The translations under genes and the position numbers were made by a program. The notes under the pieces are model-generated. The model worked only from the letters and a program-made list of their open reading frames with translations. It was not told the origin of the DNA and made no database searches. Shown in pieces: positions 16,339 through 24,280 of a stretch of 64,000 bases of DNA. This stretch comes from an uncultured Saprospiraceae bacterium (GTDB taxonomy: Bacteria; Bacteroidota; Bacteroidia; Chitinophagales; Saprospiraceae): assembly GCA_937980645.1 (NCBI GenBank), contig CALJPQ010000021.1, positions 42,904 to 106,903 of the forward strand, written 5' to 3'. Every line of letters starts with the position of its first letter. Position 1 is the first letter of the stretch.

Positions 16339-17658
16339 ATGATTAAAAGCCTTTTCATACATCGCTTTCGCGGCATCAAGCAAGGACGCATAGACGACCT
16401 GCGGCGATTTAATGTCTTTATTGGCCCTAACAACAGCGGCAAAACGGCGGTACTTGAACTGCTCTACCTGAGCGCCACCAGTGGCCGACCAGCCCAGTTT
16501 TTCCGCGAAGACCTCATGAATGCCGAAGACGAAGCGCGTGCCCAGGCCAGCGCTTTCGATGCCACTACCTCAGCGCACGACCTGCTGGGCCAAGCACCAT
16601 TACCCTGCTTGCGCCAACGCCACAATAAAAGCCCCCGGTGGAAAAAAGAAGGAACCTCCCTGACTTCACAAGGCGGTATCCGCGTCAAACTCGGCCTCCA
16701 CTCCTGGCCCGAATTCCTCTTAGCCGCCCCACCACCCATTCCTGACAAAGAAGACAACGCCGTCTTTGTAGCGGAAGACCTTTCGGAGATAGCCATGTTT
16801 ACCCTGCCTAAGCCCAAACGACTGGACGATACGATGATGCCTCCTTACTTGCGCGAGCAAGGCCTCAACCCACCCGACGCCGACTGGCATTATCTGTGGG
16901 AAGACGATTGGGCCTATCGGTGGGCACACCAATCAGACATAGACAAACTCGCCATCTGGGCCACACAGGGCCAACGGCCCGCCCCGGAGCACGTCATCTT
17001 TTTCAATTTCAACACCGTTGTCACCCACCTCTCAGCCTCATTTGCCCAAAATGCCTATCATCACATACCCGACTGGGAAGCCAAAATTGCCGCCCAGATG
17101 GCTAAGGTGTTTCCCACTCTGGAAAACGCATCTCTGGATGTTAAGGAAGCCAAAGACGGCCAGCCCGGGTATACCGGCTACGTGCGCTTCCCCGGTAAGA
17201 CTCCTTTGCCTGTGGACCAACTCGGCGATGGCGCCCGCCATGCTTTCAAACTCCTGACCGCTTTGGTTACTCTGTGCGAAAGGGTCAGCGAAGAGCGGCC
17301 AGGGATGTTGCTTTGGGAAGAACCGGAGGTATTCATGCATGCCGCTACACTCTCTCGAATATTGGAAGTAGTCTTTGACCTCGTGAGAAACAAACCTATC
17401 CAGATAGGTATCACCACTCAGAGCATAGAGGTATTGGCATGGATGGCTAAACATCTGGAGCCGCTAGCTGCCGAAGAGGCCGACCGCTTCAAGGCTTATC
17501 ATTTCTACTTGGAGCAAGGGCATCTGCAGACATATCCTTTTGCTGGAAAAGCGCTGGGTGGATGGATGGAGTTCTTCGGCGATCCTCGAATGCTTAAGGA
17601 AGAAGAATTAACATCGCCATTTGTCAAATGGTCAGCTCAACCTGAAAGTTTAGCATGA
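16339..17658 (+). CDS. AAA ATPase (AAA_15/OLD-like) embedded in the CRISPR operon
   Basis: A 439-residue SMC/ABC-like ATPase of the type found in OLD nucleases, RecF-like proteins and several abortive-infection systems. The start MIKSLFIHRFRGIKQG and Walker A GPNNSGKT at 29-36 are typical, and Walker B is LLWEEPEVFMH with E327/E328. Between them is a long insert of about 200 residues with no domain I can name. A D-loop-like ITTQSIEVLAW follows, where OLD-type ATPases have the switch His. No nuclease domain is fused to it; the next gene, overlapping by ATGA, supplies a TOPRIM-like protein, so the two may form a split OLD-type pair. Its position between two RAMP genes is unusual. Confidence 0.85.
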   Translation: MIKSLFIHRFRGIKQGRIDDLRRFNVFIGPNNSGKTAVLELLYLSATSGRPAQFFREDLMNAEDEARAQASAFDATTSAHDLLGQAPLPCLRQRHNKSPRWKKEGTSLTSQGGIRVKLGLHSWPEFLLAAPPPIPDKEDNAVFVAEDLSEIAMFTLPKPKRLDDTMMPPYLREQGLNPPDADWHYLWEDDWAYRWAHQSDIDKLAIWATQGQRPAPEHVIFFNFNTVVTHLSASFAQNAYHHIPDWEAKIAAQMAKVFPTLENASLDVKEAKDGQPGYTGYVRFPGKTPLPVDQLGDGARHAFKLLTALVTLCERVSEERPGMLLWEEPEVFMHAATLSRILEVVFDLVRNKPIQIGITTQSIEVLAWMAKHLEPLAAEEADRFKAYHFYLEQGHLQTYPFAGKALGGWMEFFGDPRMLKEEELTSPFVKWSAQPESLA

Positions 17659-18098
17659 TTGAAATCTTCGTCATAACGGAGGGCGCCACAGAAAGAGAGG
17701 TAGGCAAAGTGCTCTACGAGCGAGCTATCCTTTCTCAACAGGCCAGGCCCAAACCACCGGATTGGAAAGGACCACAACGCGAAGGCGCAGAACAGATTCT
17801 CAGAAGAATGGCAGATCTTGTCTCTTCGCTGCTACAAAGCAGCCAGCAAGAACGACTGCTTTTGGTCTTTGACCAGGAGGATGCTCCGACTCCTCAGGCG
17901 CGTGCCGAATGGATTGGAAAGCGGATCAGCCTTACTTTCGTTCCGCACCGCTACCCACAATTCAGCAATTTGTTTACCTCAGAGAATGCCGGCCTTCGCG
18001 TATTGTTGCATATTTCCAACGCGGTCATACCTGGTAGTAGTAGAGGCGATTTTGATGGATACATCCTCCAATTGCTTCAAGGAGCAGAAAAAGTGTAA
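17655..18098 (+). CDS. TOPRIM/DUF4276-like protein, N-terminal part, ending at an in-frame UAA
   Basis: A 147-residue product starting at the ATG that overlaps the ATPase stop (ATGA). The N-terminus IFVITEGATE (residues 4-13) matches the Glu-containing first motif of TOPRIM-like/DUF4276 proteins, and LLLVFDQEDAP near 70-80 looks like the acidic second motif; both are expected to bind metal for nucleic-acid cleavage. The frame is closed by TAA at 18096-18098, but the very same frame continues open to 18362, with a protein-like sequence in between. So this may be the 5' half of a gene of about 235 codons interrupted by a single nonsense codon, or a genuinely short protein. The family call is tentative. 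Confidence 0.6.
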   Translation: MIEIFVITEGATEREVGKVLYERAILSQQARPKPPDWKGPQREGAEQILRRMADLVSSLLQSSQQERLLLVFDQEDAPTPQARAEWIGKRISLTFVPHRYPQFSNLFTSENAGLRVLLHISNAVIPGSSRGDFDGYILQLLQGAEKV

Positions 18099-18131
18099 AT
18101 TGCCCAAAAAATTATCGGTAATAACGCTCCT

Positions 18132-18362
18132 GTGAGCGCTCAGCAGCTCCTCGACAAGGCAGAAAGAGAACTGACAGCGTTAATGCAGCAAAACGGTTAT
18201 CCCTGGACACATGCAAAATCCTGGCTCTACGGATACATCACCGCCTTCCAGCAGCGAGAATCCCATGTAGCCTTTGCCAAAAAAGTAGTGGAATGTGCCG
18301 AAGAAGCGGAATTACGTCGTACTTTTAAAACACTTATCATCGCTTGGAACGATCTGATATGA
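18132..18362 (+). CDS. Small ORF, probable C-terminal part of the interrupted TOPRIM-like gene
   Basis: A 76-residue reading frame beginning at GTG 18132, in the same frame as the preceding gene and separated from it by one TAA and eleven sense codons (reading on from the stop: IAQKIIGNNAP). It is mostly helical with conserved-looking aromatic residues (NGYPWTHAKSWLYGYITAFQ). Its TGA overlaps the next RAMP start (ATGA), which is the same coupling used elsewhere in this operon, so its reading frame has been selected for. It could be translated by reinitiation after the upstream UAA, by readthrough, or be the tail of a broken gene. Alone it matches nothing I recognise. Confidence 0.5.
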   Translation: MSAQQLLDKAERELTALMQQNGYPWTHAKSWLYGYITAFQQRESHVAFAKKVVECAEEAELRRTFKTLIIAWNDLI

Positions 18363-19297
18363 CCTACGACTTCCACGCCCACTACCCCTTCGCCCTTATG
18401 ACCCACCACCAGTTTGAGGCTTACCAATGGCTGGCAGGCGATAGCCCAAAATTGCCCTCCGCCTGGCGCGAGCTGGAACACATCGAAGACCCCATCGCCC
18501 GCTTCGACCTGCTGGCTCAGGCCATCGCTACGCCCGTCCGCGAACGCGCACGCATCGGCGTCAAACCACATACTGGTGGCTACCGCCGTTGGGTTGAGCA
18601 AGACTCTGCCACTTTCCTCCAAAAGCGCCAGCAGCTGATGCTCCAGCTCGGGCAACTACCCACGCTGCCTCCTATCGAACAACTGCCTGCTCATGCCTGG
18701 ACGCTGCACCTGCCCTTCACCCTGCTCAAGCCCTACATCAGCCGCGACGACCAGACCTTCCACCTGCTGGATAACCCGCTAAAAAAAGACCGTATCTTCC
18801 GGGTTCCCTACATCGCCGCTTCGCAATGGAAAGGCGCCTTGCGCGCGGCCTTCAGACAGCTGGGTACCCCAGGCGATAAAGCCACCGAAGAGCGCCTCTT
18901 CGGCAATGCAAAAGGAGAAGACCAGCATTTCCAGAGTGGCTACCTCCACTTCTTCCCCACCTTCCTCGATCGGCTGGGGCTGGAGGTGCTCAACCCTCAC
19001 GACCGCAAAACCAATGTAGGCAAACGCGGCCCTATCCTCTTTGAGTGCGCGCCCGCTGGCGCAAAGGGCATCTTCCAGCTGATATACGTCCCCACCAGCG
19101 CACCCACACCTGAAGAAATAACGGCCGACCTTCAAACCATCGCCTGCGCCCTGCGCGCCATGCTCACCCAACACGGCTTCGGCGCTAAAACCAGCAGCGG
19201 CTACGGCCTGGCCTACGTGAAAACCGAGAAAATCACCCTAGAACCCGCGTCTTGTAAAGGAACCTTCATCCAAGCCTGGAACCAAAACTATGTATGA
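18359..19297 (+). CDS. RAMP-superfamily Cas protein (Cmr6- or Cas7-like)
   Basis: A 312-residue RAMP protein. From about residue 115 it shows the RAMP core: LPFTLLKPYISRDD, RVPYIAASQWKGALRAAFR (the ligand loop/helix that precedes 'KG.LR' in Cas7-type proteins), GYLHFFPTF, and a C-terminal Gly-rich loop GFGAKTSSGYG at about 280-290. The N-terminal 100 residues are extra and unmatched. The domain set resembles Cmr6 more than Cmr3, but Csx11-type loci are divergent, so I leave the subunit number open. The ATG at 18359 overlaps the upstream stop (ATGA), and its own stop overlaps cas10 by 8 bases. Confidence 0.75.
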   Translation: MTYDFHAHYPFALMTHHQFEAYQWLAGDSPKLPSAWRELEHIEDPIARFDLLAQAIATPVRERARIGVKPHTGGYRRWVEQDSATFLQKRQQLMLQLGQLPTLPPIEQLPAHAWTLHLPFTLLKPYISRDDQTFHLLDNPLKKDRIFRVPYIAASQWKGALRAAFRQLGTPGDKATEERLFGNAKGEDQHFQSGYLHFFPTFLDRLGLEVLNPHDRKTNVGKRGPILFECAPAGAKGIFQLIYVPTSAPTPEEITADLQTIACALRAMLTQHGFGAKTSSGYGLAYVKTEKITLEPASCKGTFIQAWNQNYV

Positions 19298-22022
19298 CCT
19301 GAACAAACTGGCCCAACACCGCAAAGACATCCTGCTGGCAGAAGTGGTAGGGTGGCTGCATGACTATCGGAAGTGCTCAGAGGAGTTTCTAAAAAATCAG
19401 GCCGATCATGGAGTCAGCCTGCCGAGGGACGAGATTATCAAAAGGTTTCCAGGATTACAAAACCTTTCCATAAACCTGCTTAACGAAAATACGTCCATCC
19501 CGCAACTCTTGAACGAACGGAGGAAAACGAGTCCGCCATTTCTACTCGTCAGTTATCTTATTCGCGCACACAACACCTCTCATTTTGACAAGCAAGAACC
19601 AGTTGGCGGTAAGCAGGGAAATTGTAAAATTCATTTGAGCACACCTTTTGGTTTTGAGAAATCCGTTCCTTCCGATCTTACATCGGCTCTTTGGGCATTA
19701 CCCTGGACAGATCTGAATGACAGAGAAAAGCAAAAACAAGCTATTGAGCCACTCCTCTCGCAAACCGTAGCCGACACTCGACGGCCTATCAATGAGGTCA
19801 ACCTTTGGAGTTGGGGAATGCTGGTTGGCGCTCTGTATAAAGCGGCTCTGGCAGGTGCCCTACTGAACGGGAACGGGCAGTTCCAGAATGTTAAAGACCT
19901 TCGCTGGCGGCTACTCAGTGTACGAATAGATGGCCTGAACTTTCTGCGTCAGGTGGAGAAGATACCCGACCTGCTGGCCAGAAAGGAGTTAATTTCGGAT
20001 GCTCTGAACAAAGTGCAGAAACTCCTGGAGATTACCTATCCGATAGCCAGCGAGGTCTATCGAGATGAAAACGGGAGCATCTATGTGGTACCTGACCTCC
20101 AAGAAGACGTGTTAGAAAATGTAAAAGCAGACGGCAGGGCGCTCAAAGTCCTCATTCTTGATGCCTTCGCCGAAGGTACATTAAAGAACGACCCGAGCCT
20201 CCAAATAGGCGCAGAATGGATACCGCATGTCGGCTTAGAACAAAAACCCTGGTGGGGCCAGGACCCTGATTGGGAAAAAAATACAAAGTCAAACAGCAGT
20301 AGCAACGACGAATTACCAGACATTGCCAGCATTTTGTCTTCAAAGGCAATATCCATTGCTCAGGCAGACAAGATACATATTTACTGGCCAGCGTCTCAAC
20401 CAACCGCTGAAATTTGCTCCGTATGCGGCATCAGACCACAAGGGCCAGACAGCAAATCTGCTGATAGACGAGTATGCAAAATTTGCGAAAAGCGCCGCGC
20501 CAATCGCTCTCAAGAATGGCTCCAATACCAGCAGAAACGTACCATTTGGTTGGATGAGGTGGCTGACCAAAACGGCCGGTTAGCCCTGATTACAGGGCGA
20601 TTTTATCTAAAGCACTGGCTAGATGGAGCGCTATTGAAAACATTGTTCCTCATATTTCCCGCTGATCCGGAAAATACTCAATCAAAACCCATCACCACCA
20701 AAACCCCCTCCTTCGCCCGCCTACGCCGCATTTGGGAAACCACCCAACGCTTCTGGCAGGAAGTGGACGAACAAATACAGGGTGAGTATCAAAGCCAGCG
20801 TATTCGCTTGCAAATAACAGGTAGCTTTATTCCTGACGACGAAAAGCCCCCCCTCTATCGTTACCACTCCTACGTGTTGGTCAAAGACCAGCTCAAGATG
20901 AGCGTACTCTGGAATGGCAGCGCCTTCCTGTCGTGCGATAACTTAGAATACTCGAGCTCGAAGGAACAGCTGGGACAGCCTGTACAGGAATTTTTAGCCC
21001 AAACAAAGGAATTGACCGTTTACACGCCCTCCGAATACGGTGCGGGCAGCCGACGGATAGGAACCCTGCGGGAAATGCAGATAGAGGAGAAAGGCCGGTA
21101 TAGCCCGGTTATTCCCATCCTGAGGGAGCCTAACGCTTTTATGATGTTAGTGCCAGCTGAGGTGGTGCTCGATGTCGTGGAAGCAATAAAAGCCAAATAC
21201 GAGAAGGAGATGGGCAAAGTGCGCAATCGGCTCCCCGTGCACGTAGGCGCAGTATTTGCCCATCGGCGCACGCCGCTGCGCGCCATTCTCGACGCCGGGC
21301 GCGCTATGCTGCGGCAACCCGGCGATGCGCAGGTGTGGAAGGTCGAAGAAGTTCTCCGTCAAAGCAGTGGCCAGGGGCAATGCGCCAAGGTAGCCGAAAT
21401 ACGCTTAAAACAGCAGGACAGAACCCTTTCCTGGCAAGTGCCGCTGTTTATGGGCGACGGCATGACAGAAGACAATTGGTATCCGTATGCCTTCTTAAAG
21501 ACAGACGCTGCTGGCCGGCAGCGATGCGTGAAAGCACACAACCCCCGGACGGGCCAAGAAGAATGGTTGGTTCACGCCAGTGAGCTAAGGGCCGGCGACG
21601 AGATCTACTTTACCCCCGCCACCTTCGACTTCGAGTTTTTAGACACTAATGCTCGCCGCTTCGAGATCCACTACAACGGAGAGGGCCGACGCCTGAGCCG
21701 TCTAACACGACCACTGTACTTAGACGAACTTACCGAGGTGAAACAAATCTGGGAATATTTGAAAGATCTTTCTCAGCGCCAACGCCATCAGGTTATTCAC
21801 AGCATCGAAGCAACCCGTCAACTGTGGTACGGACACGAACAACCGGTAGAAGATACGGCATTCCAGCAATTTGTCGCCGATACACTGGCCAACGCCGAAT
21901 GGCCTGAACAGAGACCCTGGAAAAGCCTTTGCACTGCGGCAAAAGAGCGCCTTATCCGAGCCGGCTGCAATGGCCTACTGGCCGATGTAGGCGAACTTTA
22001 CATAAAAATCTTAAAGGCATAA
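19290..22022 (+). CDS. csx11: Cas10-family large subunit, Csx11-like, cyclase motif lost
   Basis: A 910-residue large subunit of a type III effector complex. The N-terminus has an HD pair in GWLHDYRK (H24-D25). A zinc ribbon lies at C376/C379 and C396/C399, and just after it is WLDEVADQNGRLALITGRF, a pattern I associate with the Csx11 family. The second palm domain is visible from about 612 to 680 (FMMLVPAEVVLDVVEAI, then HVGAVFAHRRTPLRAIL), but where active Cas10 has GGDD this protein reads EPNA (about 613-616), so cyclic oligoadenylate synthesis is not expected. A C-terminal helical region follows. Inactive palm and divergent sequence fit III-C-like systems. HD nuclease activity is uncertain because only one HD pair is evident. 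Confidence 0.85.
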   Translation: MYDLNKLAQHRKDILLAEVVGWLHDYRKCSEEFLKNQADHGVSLPRDEIIKRFPGLQNLSINLLNENTSIPQLLNERRKTSPPFLLVSYLIRAHNTSHFDKQEPVGGKQGNCKIHLSTPFGFEKSVPSDLTSALWALPWTDLNDREKQKQAIEPLLSQTVADTRRPINEVNLWSWGMLVGALYKAALAGALLNGNGQFQNVKDLRWRLLSVRIDGLNFLRQVEKIPDLLARKELISDALNKVQKLLEITYPIASEVYRDENGSIYVVPDLQEDVLENVKADGRALKVLILDAFAEGTLKNDPSLQIGAEWIPHVGLEQKPWWGQDPDWEKNTKSNSSSNDELPDIASILSSKAISIAQADKIHIYWPASQPTAEICSVCGIRPQGPDSKSADRRVCKICEKRRANRSQEWLQYQQKRTIWLDEVADQNGRLALITGRFYLKHWLDGALLKTLFLIFPADPENTQSKPITTKTPSFARLRRIWETTQRFWQEVDEQIQGEYQSQRIRLQITGSFIPDDEKPPLYRYHSYVLVKDQLKMSVLWNGSAFLSCDNLEYSSSKEQLGQPVQEFLAQTKELTVYTPSEYGAGSRRIGTLREMQIEEKGRYSPVIPILREPNAFMMLVPAEVVLDVVEAIKAKYEKEMGKVRNRLPVHVGAVFAHRRTPLRAILDAGRAMLRQPGDAQVWKVEEVLRQSSGQGQCAKVAEIRLKQQDRTLSWQVPLFMGDGMTEDNWYPYAFLKTDAAGRQRCVKAHNPRTGQEEWLVHASELRAGDEIYFTPATFDFEFLDTNARRFEIHYNGEGRRLSRLTRPLYLDELTEVKQIWEYLKDLSQRQRHQVIHSIEATRQLWYGHEQPVEDTAFQQFVADTLANAEWPEQRPWKSLCTAAKERLIRAGCNGLLADVGELYIKILKA

Positions 22023-22037
22023 AAAACCACACAACAC

Positions 22038-23003
22038 ATGGCCACCTATACTCGACTTCGCTATCTACTCCTGACCACCGACCCCGTACATATCGGCGCC
22101 GGCGGCTACCGCCTCGGGCGCGTAGACAATACCATCGTTCGGGAGCCTGGCACTCACCTGCCCAAAATACCCGGCACCAGCCTCCATGGTGCCATCCGGT
22201 CCTATGCCGCCTACCTTAACGACACACCACAAGCAGCCGGCCAAAAACACGACGAAGTAGATGAACCAGACAAAAATCCAGTTTGCTACACCTTCGGCTA
22301 TATTAAGAAACAAAAGACCGGCAATAATGAAGAAGAAAAGGTAATCGCCTACTCCGGCGTGGTCAATATCTTCGACGCGCACCTTCTGCTCTTTCCCGTC
22401 TATTCCATGGTCGGCCCCGTGTGGGTCAGTACAAAACAGCGGTTGGAAGATGCAGGATTTACACTCTCAAAGGAGAGCCAGCCTGAAGTATCGGAAGGTG
22501 CTCTACTAACCTGGAAGCACAAAAAACCGCTCAACTTGGGCTGGCTGATGCTCCCTTCCGCCGGCCCAATCACCATAGATGCTCCCAAAGACTGGCAAGG
22601 CGAGCGCTGGAATGCCGTTAAAGACCGCATCGCTTTAGTACCGGATGCGCTTTTTGGCCAGATTGTCAACAGCAATTTGGAAGTGCGCACCTCCGTGAGC
22701 ATAGACGCCACCACCGGCGCTGCCGAAGAAGGTGCGCTATTCACCTACGAGGCTATTCCCAGAGCGACATTCCTGACGATGGAAGCAGTCATAGACGATT
22801 ATCGGGAGCGTTTCCCCCGACAAAACCGCAATAATTGGTCAAGTCCTGCCGACGTGCTCACCGCCGGCCTTCGGCTTATCGAGTGGCTGGGCGTAGGAGG
22901 CATGGGCACACGCGGCTTCGGACGTGTCGCCATCGTAGGCAAGCCATCGCAAAAAAACTTTGAACCTACCCAACCACAAGAACATGAACACGCTACTCAC
23001 TAA
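22038..23003 (+). CDS. cmr4: Type III RAMP protein Cmr4 (Cas7 backbone)
   Basis: A 321-residue Cas7-type backbone protein that lines the crRNA and cuts target RNA at six-base intervals. The N-terminus has TTDPVHIGAGGYRLGRVDN: D30 sits where Cmr4 proteins keep the catalytic Asp, so target cleavage is probably retained. KIPGTSLHGAIRSYAAY follows, then VNIFDAHLLLFPVYS, which is strongly Cmr4-like. A C-terminal Gly-rich loop reads GVGGMGTRGFGRV. It starts 15 bases after cas10, and its end overlaps cmr5 by 20 bases. Confidence 0.88.
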   Translation: MATYTRLRYLLLTTDPVHIGAGGYRLGRVDNTIVREPGTHLPKIPGTSLHGAIRSYAAYLNDTPQAAGQKHDEVDEPDKNPVCYTFGYIKKQKTGNNEEEKVIAYSGVVNIFDAHLLLFPVYSMVGPVWVSTKQRLEDAGFTLSKESQPEVSEGALLTWKHKKPLNLGWLMLPSAGPITIDAPKDWQGERWNAVKDRIALVPDALFGQIVNSNLEVRTSVSIDATTGAAEEGALFTYEAIPRATFLTMEAVIDDYRERFPRQNRNNWSSPADVLTAGLRLIEWLGVGGMGTRGFGRVAIVGKPSQKNFEPTQPQEHEHATH

Positions 23004-23406
23004 AAATAACATAGATTATCTGGCCGCTAAACATGCTCGAAGCGTGTTTTCGGGAAAAACATCACCAAAGGATATCGAAAATACAGCCACGAAAGCCCTG
23101 GGCGTCCTTCAGGAAAATGGCGTATATGCCTGCTTTCTGTACCTGCTTGCCAAAGAAAAAGACAACGGCCAGCAGTTGAGCCAGCAGATGTGTCAGCTGC
23201 TAAAAAATGTGGGACTGGGGGATGCTCCTGCTAATTCAGAGGACTCTTCGAAGGTACTGGAGTTTGTCAATGAGCATATTTCCCAGGATATTGAGCGTCT
23301 GTTGCTGGCAAAAGAAGTCCTGGAGCAGATGCTCACCTACGTTCGCTACGGCGCCAAAGCCATGAGCAAGGATACGCCTGAAAAAACCACCGACACTGCG
23401 TCATGA
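22984..23406 (+). CDS. cmr5: Type III small subunit Cmr5
   Basis: A 140-residue all-helical protein matching Cmr5, the small (Cas11) subunit that lines the inner filament of the complex. The N-terminal pattern with AAKHARSVFSG, then ATKALGVLQENGVYACFLYLLAK, is typical. A TTG at 22960 would extend it by eight residues, but the ATG at 22984 gives the usual N-terminus. It overlaps cmr4 by 20 bases and the next gene by ATGA. Confidence 0.85.
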   Translation: MNTLLTKNNIDYLAAKHARSVFSGKTSPKDIENTATKALGVLQENGVYACFLYLLAKEKDNGQQLSQQMCQLLKNVGLGDAPANSEDSSKVLEFVNEHISQDIERLLLAKEVLEQMLTYVRYGAKAMSKDTPEKTTDTAS

Positions 23407-24269
23407 GCACCTGGACTGCATATGAAGTCGTCTTTCGCCTACGCGCCCCGCTACATGTGGGTTGGCGCAAGGTGGGCAATTTGCTCATGACGCGACCCTA
23501 CGTACCTGGCCGCGCCTTTTGGGGTGCGCTCACCATGCGTCTGACGCGCATGGCAACAACAGGACCAGCGGAAGACTCCAGCCTGTACCAGCGATATGGT
23601 CAACGGATACACGAGCAACTGGCCTATACCTACTTCTATCCGGCTCTTCTAGATCTAGACAACAAGATCTACACCGTACAATGGCCCTGGGCCGACGAGG
23701 CCGCTTTTCGCCATCGCTTCCTGGGCAGCTACGCCAGTGCGACACTGGTGTATCCGGCCCAATCCGCAGAAGAAGGCATGTTACATGAAACAGAGTTTAT
23801 CGCACCCTATACAGTAGATAAAGGCAAGCCTGTTTATTTGAAAGGCTTCATCTTCGAAGGGGCGGGCTGTTCCCTGGATTGGAAAAAAGCACTTGAGGCC
23901 TTGCAATTCGGCGCTGAGCGCACCTATGGCTGGGGGGATGTGGAAGTAGTGCTCTGCTCACCTGCTGCTACGGCCGTCTGGAATGGCCCAGGGGGCAAAC
24001 CGATAACTTTTGACCTTAACGGTGAGCAAGTACTCGCTCAGGTGCTGAAAGAAGAGCCCTTGGTAGCTCATGCGCGCACCAGCAACCGCCTGATAGGTAG
24101 CGTAGAACCCCTGGTCGGGCGCGAATGGCGCTCAAATTCAGAAAGAAGCACTCGATACGCCGGCCAGCATATCGAGACAAATGGCGTGCTGTACACGCCG
24201 GGTAGCACCACGCCACAGGAGGCTACTTTCCATATAGGCAACTACGGTATTTGGGAACAAAAGCCTTGA
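23403..24269 (+). CDS. RAMP-superfamily Cas protein (Cas5/Cmr3-like or Cmr6-like)
   Basis: A 288-residue RAMP protein closing the operon. It begins with the RAMP strand VVFRLRAPLHVGWRKVGN, followed by RPYVPGRAFWGALTMRLTR, and has a Gly-rich loop FGAERTYGWGD at about 172-182. The C-terminal 70 residues end in ATFHIGNYGIWE. In position it would be Cmr6, but the operon otherwise lacks a Cmr3/Cas5 candidate, and the 'HVGWRK.GNL..TRPYVPG' pattern recalls Cas5-group subunits. I keep both options. The start overlaps the cmr5 stop (ATGA). Only 11 bases separate its stop from the convergent next gene. Confidence 0.75.
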   Translation: MSTWTAYEVVFRLRAPLHVGWRKVGNLLMTRPYVPGRAFWGALTMRLTRMATTGPAEDSSLYQRYGQRIHEQLAYTYFYPALLDLDNKIYTVQWPWADEAAFRHRFLGSYASATLVYPAQSAEEGMLHETEFIAPYTVDKGKPVYLKGFIFEGAGCSLDWKKALEALQFGAERTYGWGDVEVVLCSPAATAVWNGPGGKPITFDLNGEQVLAQVLKEEPLVAHARTSNRLIGSVEPLVGREWRSNSERSTRYAGQHIETNGVLYTPGSTTPQEATFHIGNYGIWEQKP

Positions 24270-24280
24270 GCAGCTAACGC

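Larger units (their letters stand above)
15223..24269 (+). other. Type III CRISPR-Cas effector operon (Cmr-like, Csx11 Cas10) with embedded ATPase/TOPRIM-like genes
   Basis: Eight or nine genes run in the same direction with overlaps or tiny gaps: cmr1, AAA ATPase, TOPRIM-like (two fragments), RAMP, csx11-like cas10, cmr4, cmr5, RAMP. ATGA overlaps occur at 17655, 18359 and 23403, so translation is probably coupled throughout. There is no CRISPR array at either flank (checked 15095-15222 and 24270-24280), and no cas1, cas2, cas6 or CARF-domain gene. Classification as III-B variant or III-C depends on the Cas10; the Csx11-like sequence with an altered cyclase motif fits III-C-like systems. Confidence 0.85.
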
